Numbered from the stretch's first letter, positions 1 through 8,294 are shown. The stretch: DNA of 33,697 nucleotides from Phycisphaeraceae bacterium (GCA_019636565.1 JAHBXG010000038.1:1-33697); one strand, 5' to 3'. The notes: a model not told the origin generated them from the letters alone. A program made the numbers and translations.

Positions 1-252
1 GGGGCGGATTACGCGCTTGAGTACGGGACGGACCGGCTGGAGATTCACACGGATGCGATGACGCCGGGAAAGCGCGTGCTGGTTGTGGATGATTTATTGG
101 CGACGGGCGGGACGCTTGCTGCGTGCTGCGAACTGGTGAAGAAGTGCGGGGCGGAGATCGCGGGGATCGCGGTCTTGATTGAGTTGGTGGCGCTCAAGGG
201 GAAGGACCGGTTGGCGCAGTATGGGCCGGTGGGGTCGGCGATCAGGTACTGA
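1..252 (+). CDS. apt: Adenine phosphoribosyltransferase, C-terminal part (5' end outside window)
   Basis: The reading frame is open from the first base and stops at 250-252, so only the last 83 residues are present. The phosphoribosyltransferase signature [13 protein letters not shown] (Val-Val-Asp-Asp followed by Ala-Thr-Gly-Gly-Thr) binds the ribose-5-phosphate of PRPP. The preceding [18 protein letters not shown] is typical of adenine phosphoribosyltransferase rather than other PRTases. The enzyme salvages adenine to AMP in the cytoplasm. An internal ATG at 58 is not the start, because the conserved family sequence runs upstream of it. The gene converges on the cupin gene with about 30 bp between stops, and I see no clear terminator hairpin there. 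Confidence 0.93.
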   Translation, partial: GADYALEYGTDRLEIHTDAMTPGKRVLVVDDLLATGGTLAACCELVKKCGAEIAGIAVLIELVALKGKDRLAQYGPVGSAIRY

Positions 253-284
253 ATCGCGGCTATCGGAAGGCGCCGTTTTCGAAG

Positions 285-680
285 TTACTTGCGGTATTGA
301 TCGTTGCTGACTTGCTCCAGCCAATCGACCGCTTTGCCGCCGAGTTTTTCCTGAACTGCGATGTGTGACATCGCGGTCGTGTTCGTCGCGCCGTGCCAGT
401 GCTTTTCGCCGGGCGCGAACCAGACGACATCGCCGGGGCCGAGTTCTTCGACCGGGCCGTTCCAGGTTTGAGCCCAGCCGCGGCCTGAAGTGATGATGAG
501 AGTCTGGCCGAGGGGGTGGGTGTGCCAAGCCGTGCGTGCGCCGGGCTCGAAGGTGACGCGGGCGCCGGCGACGCGCGCCGGATCTGGGGCGTCGAAGAGG
601 GGCTCCACTCGGACCGTGCCGGTGAACCAATCGGAAGGGCCGGGCTTGGAGGGTTGGGAGTTGGCGTGGGTGATCTGCAT
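285..680 (-). CDS. Small cupin-domain protein, (R)-mandelonitrile lyase-like family
   Basis: A single-domain cupin of 131 residues. The first cupin motif is seen as [14 protein letters not shown], with two metal-ligand histidines and the glutamine. The second is [17 protein letters not shown]. The segment [17 protein letters not shown] is typical of the family that includes bacterial cupin (R)-mandelonitrile lyases and many proteins of unknown substrate. A metal-dependent enzyme is likely; the substrate cannot be read from sequence. I chose the ATG at 680 because family similarity begins soon after it. The frame stays open to 770, but the extra residues look unlike the family. It is the last gene of the minus-strand run after the sigma factor pair, separated from it by 179 bp and a palindrome. 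Confidence 0.85.
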   Translation of the reverse strand: MQITHANSQPSKPGPSDWFTGTVRVEPLFDAPDPARVAGARVTFEPGARTAWHTHPLGQTLIITSGRGWAQTWNGPVEELGPGDVVWFAPGEKHWHGATNTTAMSHIAVQEKLGGKAVDWLEQVSNDQYRK

Positions 681-796
681 TTGTGATCCGGATTGGTCCA
701 AGTCCACGGCGAAGATTCGGCGCGAGTTTATTCCACGGATGGAATCGCGGTCCGAAACCCCCTCCGTCATCGCTTCTCAAAGCCTGCGCGATGACA

Positions 797-821
797 CCTC
801 CCCCTTTGGCAAAGGGGGAGG
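797..821. repeat. Perfect 12-bp-arm palindrome (REP-like or terminator hairpin)
   Basis: Bases 797-808 (CCTCCCCCTTTG) are exactly reverse-complementary to 810-821, with one central base at 809. The element lies in the gap after the cohesin-like gene (stop at 860, minus strand) and before the cupin start at 680. It could end transcription of the sigma operon, but no T-run follows on either strand. Pyrimidine-rich palindromes of this form are often dispersed intergenic repeats, so a REP-like element is equally possible. There is only one copy in this window. Confidence 0.6.
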
Positions 822-859
822 ACAAATGCGGAGGCGCGCGGGGTGTGATGGAACTCGGA

Positions 860-2050
860 CTACTTTACCGGCGGGAGGGCTTCGGCTTCTTCGACGGCTT
901 TTTCGAGTTGCTTGTGCTTGAGGTCGGCGCCGGAGATTGGGGCGCGTTCGACCACTCGGAGGCCGGCGGGGATGGGCACTCCCTCGGCGCCGGCGGCGAT
1001 CACGAGGCGGGCGGTGACTCCGGGGTTGCCGGGGCCGACAACGACGAGCACGATGCGGGCGACGCGGACGTCGCCACTGGGAAGGTCTTTGCCGGTGTCG
1101 AAGTTGGCAACGGTGAACGTGGTGTGCGAGCCGGGCTTGGAGACGCGACGGGAATCGAACAGGGGCTGACGCTGGAGGGCGGGGTGATCGCCGCCGCGCA
1201 CGCCCATGAGGGTGACGCGAGCGGTGTCTGGCGCGGACATGGAAACTTCGATCTGGAATGCGGCGAGTGAGCGGGAGCCGACATCGAGCATGATGTCGAA
1301 GGTGAGGATGCGGGTGTCGCCGACGGGGTTTGCGGCTGCAGCAGCAGGAGGCGCGGCGGCACGGGGCGCATCGTGTCGGGCTTCCGCATCATTCAGGCCG
1401 ACCATGGCGTCTGCCGCCAAACCATCATTTGCACGAGCGGCGAGAACGGGAACCTGTGCCGGCTTGCAACCGACAACCTGTGCCGCGAGTTCGTTGACCT
1501 CGTCGAAGGGGCTGACGACTTCGCCGCTGGGCTTGAACTTGGACTGTTTGGCGAAGGCGGTGGGCGAGTTTTCGGCTTTGCGGGCGAGGTTGAGGACGTC
1601 GAGGATGGTGACGTTCTTGCCGGAGGCAAAGGAGGCCGCGGTGGATGCCGCGGCGAGGTCGCTCACGGCGGGGGCGGGCGACGCATCCGCGAGGAGGCGA
1701 TCGCTCTCGCGTTTCGCGTTTTCTCGTTCCTTTTGTGCTGCGACCGCCCCGGCGAAGGGGCTGTTGGCGGTGAAGCGTTCGCGGCGCTGCTGCATGAAGA
1801 ACATGAAGGACGCGGCGAGGGCGAGGACCGCGGCGATCTGGAAGCCTCTCCAGAAACCGGAGCGATGCGCGGTGGCGCGCCGATGGGCGTTCATCGCGTG
1901 GAGCACGCGGGCATCGGCCTCGGGGCTTACCTCGAGCGAGGGTGCGAAGGCCTGACGCAACTCGGCGAGTGCGCGCGGCGCGAGCACGGGGTCGGGCAGG
2001 TCGTTGCCTTCGGCGGGGTCGATCGGGGGTTGGGTGGGCGGATTGGACAT
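860..2050 (-). CDS. Membrane protein with cohesin-like domain, probable partner of the adjacent ECF sigma factor
   Basis: 396 residues. An N-terminal cytoplasmic part of about 68 residues has the helical P-R-A-L-A-E-L-R-Q-A-F pattern seen in many planctomycete anti-sigma-like proteins. One membrane helix follows at about 69-86 (FQIAAVLALAASFMFFM). Next come an Ala-rich linker, a segment K-N-V-T-I-L-D-V-L-N-L-A-R-K at about 146-158 that resembles the helix of a dockerin type I repeat without its calcium loop, an Ala/Pro linker, and a beta-rich domain at about 246-352. That last domain (TFDIMLDVGSRSLAAFQIEV, later DVRVARIVLVVV) looks cohesin-like. It starts 69 bp after the sigma gene stop on the same strand, so co-transcription is likely. 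The role as membrane-bound regulator of the sigma factor is inferred from this arrangement; no zinc-binding anti-sigma motif is visible. Confidence 0.6.
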   Translation of the reverse strand: MSNPPTQPPIDPAEGNDLPDPVLAPRALAELRQAFAPSLEVSPEADARVLHAMNAHRRATAHRSGFWRGFQIAAVLALAASFMFFMQQRRERFTANSPFAGAVAAQKERENAKRESDRLLADASPAPAVSDLAAASTAASFASGKNVTILDVLNLARKAENSPTAFAKQSKFKPSGEVVSPFDEVNELAAQVVGCKPAQVPVLAARANDGLAADAMVGLNDAEARHDAPRAAAPPAAAAANPVGDTRILTFDIMLDVGSRSLAAFQIEVSMSAPDTARVTLMGVRGGDHPALQRQPLFDSRRVSKPGSHTTFTVANFDTGKDLPSGDVRVARIVLVVVGPGNPGVTARLVIAAGAEGVPIPAGLRVVERAPISGADLKHKQLEKAVEEAEALPPVK

Positions 2051-2119
2051 GGGCGGAAAGCGACAAGCGGGGCCGGAATTCCGGGCCCGATGCTGGAGCG
2101 CACCGGGCCGGGCGGAGGT

Positions 2120-2836
2120 TCATCGAGAAGGGGGATGGCGTGATTCGGAAGGAATTGTGGGCGGTGTGGGGGTTGTGGGGGGTGGGGGTTCGCCGTCGAA
2201 CAATTCTCGGGTTTTCGGGTCTTCACGGAGGGTGGCGATAGCCTGGTGGAGGCGGCTTTTGACGGTGCCAATGGGGATGCTGAGGACCGCGGCGATCTCG
2301 CGGAGCGAGAGGTCGTTGACGAACCGCAAAAGCAGGACTTCGCGCTGGCCCTCGGGGAGATCGACGACAACCTTTTCGATGGGGCGCGGCCCGATTTCGG
2401 GGCTGGCGGTCGAGGCTTTGCCGGCGGTGTCGTGCGTGGGCGAGAGCGCGACCATGCGGTCTTTGCGGCGGATGGTCAGCGCGATGTTGCGGACGGCGGG
2501 GTAGAGGAAGGTGGAGAGTTTGGAAGTGAGGCGGAGCGTGGGAAGTTTTTTGACGAGGTAGGCGAAGGTGTCCTGCAGGACATCGAGCGCTTCGGATTCA
2601 TCGCGGGTGTAGCGGCGGGCGACGCTGACGACGAAGGAGCGGTGACGCCGGTAGAGCGCGAGAAAGGCTTCCTCATCGCCACGAGAGGCGAGGCCGACGA
2701 GGAGGGCGTCGGCGCGCGGGTCGTCATCGCGGGGTGTGGAAATGGGCGCGGGGAACTTGATGGGAGGCGGACCGGCGTCCGATCCGCCAGAATCGGAGAT
2801 ATGCAGACGCGGGGTTGGGTCGCCGGGGCGTTCCAT
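2120..2836 (-). CDS. RNA polymerase sigma factor, ECF (sigma-70) family
   Basis: 238 residues. Region 2 spans about 55-125: E-E-A-F-L-A-L-Y-R-R-H, then D-V-L-Q-D-T-F-A-Y-L for core binding, then the promoter-melting segment S-T-F-L-Y-P-A-V-R-N-I-A. Region 4 spans about 152-205, with the helix-turn-helix LSLREIAAVLSIPIGTVKSR that reads the -35 element. The ends are unusual: about 40 disordered residues at the N terminus and a Pro/Thr-rich tail of about 20 residues. Both exceed a minimal ECF factor. Its start lies 27 bp after the oppB-like stop and it is followed by the cohesin-like membrane gene. It may therefore be transcribed with both, which would tie envelope signals to gene expression. 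Target promoters are unknown. Confidence 0.9.
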   Translation of the reverse strand: MERPGDPTPRLHISDSGGSDAGPPPIKFPAPISTPRDDDPRADALLVGLASRGDEEAFLALYRRHRSFVVSVARRYTRDESEALDVLQDTFAYLVKKLPTLRLTSKLSTFLYPAVRNIALTIRRKDRMVALSPTHDTAGKASTASPEIGPRPIEKVVVDLPEGQREVLLLRFVNDLSLREIAAVLSIPIGTVKSRLHQAIATLREDPKTRELFDGEPPPPTTPTPPTIPSESRHPPSR

Positions 2837-2863
2837 GCCGAAGGGGGACGGGAAGGAAATAGA

Positions 2864-3871
2864 TTACTCGATCCGCGGGTCGACCCAGCGGTAAAGAACA
2901 TCGACGATCAGGTTGAAGAGCACAAGCATGGAGGCGTAAATAAGTACGACTCCGATGATGAGGAAGAGATCTTTGTTCTGGACGGCGTTGACAAAGTGCT
3001 GGCCCATGCCGGGGATGACGAAGACGCGTTCGACGACGAAGGAGCCGGTCATGGCGAATGCCGCGGCGGGTCCGAGGTAGGAGAGAACTGGAAGAAAGGC
3101 GTTCTTGAGCGCGTGTTTGAAGAGGACGGCGGGTTCGGAGACACCCTTGGCGCGGGCGGTGCGGATGTAATCGGATTGGAGTTGCTCGATCATCCCGAGG
3201 CGGGTGAGACGGGCGATGTAAGCGGCGAAGGGGAGGCTGAGGGTGATGGCGGGGAGGATGATGTCGACCGGGCGGCCCCAACTGGGGATTCGGCCCCAGC
3301 CGAGGAGCACGGGGAAGATGAGGAGCAGCGCGGCACCGATGACGAACGTGGGAAGGCTGATGCCGACGAGGGCGATGGCGAGGGTGAGGATGTCGGTGGT
3401 GGAGTTGGGCTTGATCGCGCCGGCGACTCCGGCCGCGATGCCCAGGACGAGGGCGATGAGGATGGCGGTGGCGCCAAGTGCCATGGAGACGGGGAGCGCA
3501 CTGGCGATGATGTTGTTGACGCGCTGATCGCGGTATTGGAGCGAGGGGCCGAGATCGAAGATGATGCGGGTGGGTGGTGCATGACCGGCGGATTCGGCGG
3601 CGAGGGCTTGCGCAGCGGCGCGACCGGAGAAGGAGTCGCGGAGGTACTTGAGGCCGGAGGCGTTGTCGAGGTAGGACCAGTAGAAGGACCAGAAACTGTC
3701 GAGGCGGTATTGGGCCTTCATCGCGGCGACGACTTCGGGAGCGGGGCGGCGGCCTTCGGGGTTTTCGAGCGGATTGCCGGGGATGCGCCAGGCGAGCGTG
3801 AGCGTGAGGGTGTAGATCACCGCGAGGATGATGGGGAGTTGGATGAGGCGGCGGATGATCAGGCCGAGCAT
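2864..3871 (-). CDS. ABC transporter permease, OppB/DppB type
   Basis: 335 residues with about six membrane helices, the first at about 5-25 right after the start, as usual for DppB/OppB. The ATPase-coupling EAA loop reads D-Y-I-R-T-A-R-A-K-G-V-S-E-P-A-V-L-F-K-H-A-L-K-N-A, close to the family consensus. The C terminus ends in V-D-P-R-I-E, also characteristic. A purine-rich ribosome-binding sequence (AAGGAAAGGGGG) lies just upstream of the ATG. The partner permease (OppC type) and the two OppD/OppF ATPases normally encoded alongside are absent: a sigma factor gene follows directly. The permease must pair with subunits encoded elsewhere or have another role. Substrate is unknown; family members move peptides, nickel or other small solutes. 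Confidence 0.9.
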   Translation of the reverse strand: MLGLIIRRLIQLPIILAVIYTLTLTLAWRIPGNPLENPEGRRPAPEVVAAMKAQYRLDSFWSFYWSYLDNASGLKYLRDSFSGRAAAQALAAESAGHAPPTRIIFDLGPSLQYRDQRVNNIIASALPVSMALGATAILIALVLGIAAGVAGAIKPNSTTDILTLAIALVGISLPTFVIGAALLLIFPVLLGWGRIPSWGRPVDIILPAITLSLPFAAYIARLTRLGMIEQLQSDYIRTARAKGVSEPAVLFKHALKNAFLPVLSYLGPAAAFAMTGSFVVERVFVIPGMGQHFVNAVQNKDLFLIIGVVLIYASMLVLFNLIVDVLYRWVDPRIE

Positions 3872-3902
3872 TTGGGCCCCCTTTCCTTGATGGAAAGGCG
3901 GT

Positions 3903-4042
3903 CACCACAGAGGCACAGAGGCACGGAGAGGGAAGAGAGTGAATGAATGCAAACAGAGAACCATGGGAGGGGTTGCAAAGCAATCACGGGAGAGAGCGCT
4001 CGAGCGGATTCTCGCTTCTCTGTGCCGCTACGCCCCGGTGGT
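3903..4042. repeat. Intergenic element with imperfect ~31-bp terminal inverted repeats and CACAGAGG tandem units
   Basis: The left end (3903-3933) holds about three tandem copies of an 8-bp unit, CACAGAGG. The right end (4012-4042) is its imperfect inverted copy; I count roughly 21 matches over 30 aligned bases. A core of about 78 bp lies between them and contains the small palindrome TTGCAAAGCAA. The element sits exactly between the substrate-binding protein gene and the permease gene, both on the minus strand, so it would be transcribed and could fold into a long hairpin. The CACAGAGGCACAGAGG type of sequence is seen in the intergenic DNA of various environmental bacteria. It encodes no transposase and is best called a MITE-like or REP-like repeat. 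Confidence 0.6.
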
Positions 4043-4055
4043 AAACGTCTTCTCT

Positions 4056-5954
4056 TCACGGGGAAGGCTCGTCGTGGGTGCCGGGCTTGAGGGGTGGGAG
4101 CGCGAGGGGAGCGTTGGAGCCTTTGCCGTCGTTGAACATGTCGACGTGATAGAGGAGTTGGATGCCACGCGGGTGAGAACTGATGCCGGTGACCTTGTTG
4201 GCGTCAAAGAGGTACATGTTGACGTAGTAGAAGATCGGGAGCAGAGGGAGATCCTCTTCGACGAGGAGGCGCTCGGCTTCTTCAAGGATGCGGAAGCGGG
4301 CGGCGGGGTCGGACTCGTTTGCGGCGCGATCGAGGAGCGCATCGAACTTCGGGCTGGAATAGGCGCGGTCGTTGTTGCCGTCGTCGGTTCGGCAGGTTTC
4401 GAGAAAAGTGGTGGGGTCGCCGTAGTCTCCGAACCAACTTGCCCGCGAGATCATGTAGTTCTTGTTCTTGAGGCGTTCGCGGAAGACTTTGACTTCCTGG
4501 ACTGAGATGGTGGTGTTGATGCCGAGGATGCGCTGCCAGTCTTTGGCGAGCGTCTGGGCGATGAGTTCGTGGCCGCCGTCCTTGGTGATGAGAAGATCGA
4601 GGGTGATGAAGCCTTTGCCGTCGGGGTATCCGGCTTCGGCGAGGAGGCGGCGGGCTTCATCGGGGTTGAAGCCGAGTCCCTTGGGGGATTGGTAATTGCT
4701 GATGGAGTGAGGCGGGATGAGCGTGGGGGCCACGTGCTCGCCGACGCGGCGGATTCCATCGGCGATGGCGTGCTTGTCGACCGCGAGCGCGAGAGCGCGG
4801 CGGACGCGCGGGTCGGCGAGCGGGTTGATCCGGCCATCGGGGAGCGTGCGGGAGCAGTTGAAATTCCAGAAGTAGGTGCCGAAGGCGGGGAAGACGTGGA
4901 TGTTCTTGCGAGGATCGGGAGGGAGGCGTCGATCGATTTCGATCGGATCGAGGCCCTGGGCGTTGAGCGCGTCGTATTCGGCCTTGTGCTCTTTGTAGAA
5001 ATCGCTCTTTTGCGCCACCATCTCGGTGCGGAAGGGGGCGAGGACGTCGCTCACCCAATCGACGGCGCCGGTCTCGAACGCCATGACGGAGGAAACCGGA
5101 TCTTCGACGGTCGGGATGGACATGGTGTCAACGCCGATCGCGGATTGATTCCAGTAGTAGGGATTGCGGCGGAGGCGGAGATCGCGTTTGAACTTCCAGG
5201 ATTCGACTTTGAACGGACCGTTGGTGATGAAGTTTGGAGGCTTGGTCCAATCCTGATTCCACTTGATGCGCCCGCTGGCGGGATCAAGACTTTCGTAGCG
5301 GCTGACGACGGATTCGCACAACGGGAAGAAGGAAACGAAACCGACGATATCGAGGAAGTAGGGGGTGGGCCGCTCGAGTTCGATGACGATGGTGCGGTCG
5401 TCGGTGGCGCGGGCGGAGACGAGTTCGCTGAATTTGCGCTTGGTCTCACACCAGAGGTCGTCGGCGGCGGCGGGGTCGGGGGATTCGGCATGCTTTCGCG
5501 CGAAGTCGGCGAGTGCGGCGGAGCGCCAATCGGTGAATGCGCGGCCGCCCTTGATGTGCTGGATGAACCCGATGTAATCGGCGCCGACATCGGGGAGCAG
5601 GCCCCGCATCCAGGCGTAGAGGAAATCGCCGGGTTTGACCGGAGCGCCGTTGCTCCATTTCGCGTCGCGGAGGTGAAAGGTGTAGGTGCGGAGGTCGGGG
5701 GAGACTTCCCAGCGTTCGGCGGCGGCGGGGACGATGGTGTAATCGTGCGAGAAAACGTCGGCGGCGACGAGACCCTCTGCGATGATCCGCGCGACGCGGT
5801 TGTCCTGTTGCCAGGACATTTGCTGGAAGTCGAGGGTGGTGACATCGCCCCGGTTGATGAAGGTGAAATCGGCGCGGGGGAGCGGGCGATCGGCGCCGAG
5901 AATGGCGATGATCGCCGCGGCAAGCAGCGCGAAGGGGATGAGAAGGCGCAGCAC
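4056..5954 (-). CDS. Peptide-type ABC transporter substrate-binding protein (SBP family 5, OppA-like)
   Basis: 632 residues, with an N-terminal export segment (LLIPFALLAAAIIAILG, about residues 4-20) and then a family 5 solute-binding fold. The sequence F-I-N-R-G-D-V-T-T-L-D-F-Q opens the mature part. The segment R-T-Y-T-F-H-L-R-D-A-K-W-S-N-G-A-P-V is the usual family signature, and the lobe-two sequence A-R-R-L-L-A-E-A-G-Y-P-D-G-K-G-F is also clear. The start is a GTG at 5952-5954. I see no lipobox cysteine, so it is either anchored by its uncleaved N-terminal helix or released to the periplasm. Its cognate permease is probably the OppB-type gene downstream, beyond the inverted-repeat element. 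It starts 39 bp after the helical-repeat gene stop. Substrate is not predictable. Confidence 0.9.
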   Translation of the reverse strand: MLRLLIPFALLAAAIIAILGADRPLPRADFTFINRGDVTTLDFQQMSWQQDNRVARIIAEGLVAADVFSHDYTIVPAAAERWEVSPDLRTYTFHLRDAKWSNGAPVKPGDFLYAWMRGLLPDVGADYIGFIQHIKGGRAFTDWRSAALADFARKHAESPDPAAADDLWCETKRKFSELVSARATDDRTIVIELERPTPYFLDIVGFVSFFPLCESVVSRYESLDPASGRIKWNQDWTKPPNFITNGPFKVESWKFKRDLRLRRNPYYWNQSAIGVDTMSIPTVEDPVSSVMAFETGAVDWVSDVLAPFRTEMVAQKSDFYKEHKAEYDALNAQGLDPIEIDRRLPPDPRKNIHVFPAFGTYFWNFNCSRTLPDGRINPLADPRVRRALALAVDKHAIADGIRRVGEHVAPTLIPPHSISNYQSPKGLGFNPDEARRLLAEAGYPDGKGFITLDLLITKDGGHELIAQTLAKDWQRILGINTTISVQEVKVFRERLKNKNYMISRASWFGDYGDPTTFLETCRTDDGNNDRAYSSPKFDALLDRAANESDPAARFRILEEAERLLVEEDLPLLPIFYYVNMYLFDANKVTGISSHPRGIQLLYHVDMFNDGKGSNAPLALPPLKPGTHDEPSP

Positions 5955-5993
5955 GATTTGAGTCTATGAGGCTGGTTGCCGCGCTCGGTTGCG

Positions 5994-7175
5994 TTATTTC
6001 ACGTTGAGATTGAAGCGCTCGGCGGGCAGGTTGAAGGGCGGCCGAGTCAGGCGTTTGGTCAGGAGATCTTTGGCCTCGATGACGAACTGAGCGTCGGACT
6101 CGACGGAGGGCTGGCGGACCTTCTCGGCGAAGTTGGTGCGGATCGGCTCGGTCCGGTCGGCGATGAGGGAGAGGATCTGCTCGCTGGCGCCGACGATCTG
6201 GGAGGGCGCTTCGCGGAGGGCTTCCTTTTCCTTGCGCTCGGGTGCGGTGTCGGCCTGGCGATTGGGCGGAAGGGCGCCGCTGGAGACCATGCGGACAACC
6301 ATGGCGATGAGGTCGCCGGCGAGTTCCTGAACGCTGCGCAGTGCGTCGGAGGAGAGCGTCGGGCGGTTTGCCTGAACTTTGGTGAGATCTTCGCGGATAG
6401 CGAGTGAGGTGCGACGGAACGCGTCGAGCATCGGCGTGCTGGGAACGGTGCTCTTGACCCGGGCGGCTTGGGCCGACATGCCGCGGCAGAGCGCGATGCA
6501 GGCGCCGTTTCGAACCTCGGACTGACGAGAGGATTCGAAGGCGTTGATAAGGGCGCGGGCGGCGGCGTCTGTCACGATGGGTTCGGGATCGTCGAGCAGT
6601 TTTCCGAGTTGGGTCACCGTGTCGAAGAGGCGCTTGGGCACGACGGCGGAGGATGTGCCGCTGGCGACGACGAATGCCCGGCTGGCGGCCCCGGCGGCGC
6701 CGACGCGAACCGGAACGAGAGGCGAACGGAAGCCCTTTTCGATGATGTCGAAACCTTCGGCGGTGGCGAGTTCGGCGCCGATTCGCATGGCATTGAGGGC
6801 GTTGAGAGGGCGCTTGTCTTCGGCGAGGGTTGCCAACGGCTGGCCAAGAACCTGTGAGTAGGCCTGACGGAATGGAACACCCACGACCACGCCGGAGCGC
6901 TGGAGCGGGCGGACCAGGGCCTGTCGGGCGTCGCGCACCTTGATGGCGTCGTCACCCTTCAGCGATTCCAAGAGGGGCTCGGCGTATTTTGCGACGGTTT
7001 CCTTTTGCGCCGGCGAGAGAGGGGAGGCGCTGGTGATGATGTCGTTGGGGATGTCCTGAGCGCGGCCAAGGGGAGCGCCGAGCGCGAGGGCGCCGAGGGC
7101 GACTGCGAGGAACCGGGGAAGGAAATTGCCGCGGCGGGAGGTTGCCGGGATGTTGGGAAGCAGCATTGTCGTCAC
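5994..7175 (-). CDS. Secreted helical (HEAT-like) repeat protein of unknown function
   Basis: 393 residues. A signal peptide is clear: basic RRGNFLPR, then hydrophobic FLAVALGALALGAPLG, with a likely cut after GRA before QD. The remainder is alpha-helical with irregular Ala/Leu-rich units, for example V-R-D-A-R-Q-A-L-V-R-P-L, V-R-V-G-A-A-G-A-A-S-R-A-F and I-V-T-D-A-A-A-R-A-L-I-N-A-F. These look like weak HEAT or armadillo-type repeats, usually protein-binding surfaces. No catalytic motif or cysteine pair is seen. The start is either the GTG at 7175 or an ATG three codons later at 7166; both keep the signal peptide. It lies between the ferredoxin-NADP reductase gene and the solute-binding protein gene on the same strand. 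I do not recognise a named family. Confidence 0.75.
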   Translation of the reverse strand: MTTMLLPNIPATSRRGNFLPRFLAVALGALALGAPLGRAQDIPNDIITSASPLSPAQKETVAKYAEPLLESLKGDDAIKVRDARQALVRPLQRSGVVVGVPFRQAYSQVLGQPLATLAEDKRPLNALNAMRIGAELATAEGFDIIEKGFRSPLVPVRVGAAGAASRAFVVASGTSSAVVPKRLFDTVTQLGKLLDDPEPIVTDAAARALINAFESSRQSEVRNGACIALCRGMSAQAARVKSTVPSTPMLDAFRRTSLAIREDLTKVQANRPTLSSDALRSVQELAGDLIAMVVRMVSSGALPPNRQADTAPERKEKEALREAPSQIVGASEQILSLIADRTEPIRTNFAEKVRQPSVESDAQFVIEAKDLLTKRLTRPPFNLPAERFNLNVK

Positions 7176-7296
7176 GGAAGCGGGCTCCTATCGAGTCCCG
7201 GAATGGGAGAGGCGATTGTTCGCAGGCAACGGGCGTGTTTCCGGGGCCGGGCGTAAGGATGGGTCAGCCTACCACCGGACGGACCCGAGCGAAAAG

Positions 7297-8256
7297 TCAG
7301 TAAACCTCAAGGAAGACGCGGCGGGTGGGCTTGACCTGCTTGTGGATCATGCGGCGTTCCCACGAATCGATGGAAGTCAGGGCTTCGGGATCGACGCGGA
7401 GATAGCCATCGAGATCGGAAGGCTGGAGCATGCGGCTCATGCCCTGAAAGATTCCGAGTTCCATGCCGGCGATGCCGCAGATGTAGATGAGGGTGCGATC
7501 GGACTTGAGCATGGGCTCGAGGGAATCGCGGTCGGTGGTGAGGCGATCTTGAACGTAAAGAGGGCGGGGGGCGTCTTCGGCTTTTTCGCGGCTGATGGCG
7601 GTGATGTAGCGGAAGTTGGGGTGCCTTGAGGCCAGTTCGCGCAGGTGTTTGTCGTAGAGCAGATCGCTCGCGTAGGGGGAACCCATGATGAGCGCGATGC
7701 GGGAGGCCTTGGCGGCGGGGTCGGTGAGGAGATCCTGGAGCATGCCGCGGAACGGCGCGATGCCGGTGCCGGTGGCGAAGAAGAGGTAATCGTGCTGGCC
7801 GGGTGCGGCGGGCAGGACGAAGCGCTTGCCGCTGGGGCCGGTGACGCGGACCTGATCGCCGGGCTTGAGATCGCAGAGGTAGTTGCTGGCGACACCGAGG
7901 AAGAGCGCCGAAGTCTCGTTGTGTTCGTCGATGAGGCGCTTGACCGTGGTGGCGAGGACTTTTCCCTGACCGTCTTCGCCGCAGGTGGGCGAGGCGATTG
8001 AATACAGGCGGAGGGCGTGGTTCTTGCCCTTGGCATCTTGGCCGGGCGGCAGGACGCCGAAGGATTGGCCGGCGCGGAAGTTTCCGGCGAGGCGGGTGTT
8101 CGAAACATCGATTGCGACGTGACGGACGAAACCCGCGGCGCGACGGCCGGCGGTGCACTTTTCGTTGGAGACGACGATCCCAACGCCCGGATCAGCGGGC
8201 GGATGGAGGTGCATCTTCACTTCGTGGAGGGCTGGACCTTCGGTGTGCTCGGTCAT
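7297..8256 (-). CDS. Ferredoxin--NADP(+) reductase, plant-type FNR superfamily
   Basis: 319 residues when started at the ATG at 8256. The FAD-binding motif R-L-Y-S-I-A-S (83-89), the NADP-pyrophosphate loop G-T-G-I-A-P-F-R-G-M (163-172), the C-G-I-A-G-M-E-L-G-I motif (260-269) and a C-terminal tyrosine (Tyr319) are all present. The last is the hallmark of plant and cyanobacterial FNR, where it stacks on the flavin. The enzyme passes electrons between reduced ferredoxin or flavodoxin and NADP(H). The open frame extends upstream to 8787, but that part is Arg-rich shadow sequence of the preceding gene. No ferredoxin gene is visible nearby. It starts 38 bp after the coiled-coil protein gene and is probably co-transcribed with it. 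Confidence 0.92.
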   Translation of the reverse strand: MTEHTEGPALHEVKMHLHPPADPGVGIVVSNEKCTAGRRAAGFVRHVAIDVSNTRLAGNFRAGQSFGVLPPGQDAKGKNHALRLYSIASPTCGEDGQGKVLATTVKRLIDEHNETSALFLGVASNYLCDLKPGDQVRVTGPSGKRFVLPAAPGQHDYLFFATGTGIAPFRGMLQDLLTDPAAKASRIALIMGSPYASDLLYDKHLRELASRHPNFRYITAISREKAEDAPRPLYVQDRLTTDRDSLEPMLKSDRTLIYICGIAGMELGIFQGMSRMLQPSDLDGYLRVDPEALTSIDSWERRMIHKQVKPTRRVFLEVY

Positions 8257-8294
8257 GGGTAGTGATTCGGAGATTGGAAGAAAACAGGAGGGCC

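Noticed and set aside
3903..3930. CACAGAGG tandem units as a CRISPR-like array
   Set aside because: Units are 8 bp, directly adjacent with no spacers, and no cas genes are nearby.
2246..3946. Plus-strand open frame of 566 codons
   Set aside because: It runs opposite the sigma factor and OppB genes. The product is Gly/Asp/Glu-rich with no recognisable domain.
4569..5969. Plus-strand open frame of 466 codons
   Set aside because: Antisense to the solute-binding protein gene. Low-complexity Gly/Glu/Asp composition and no motif.
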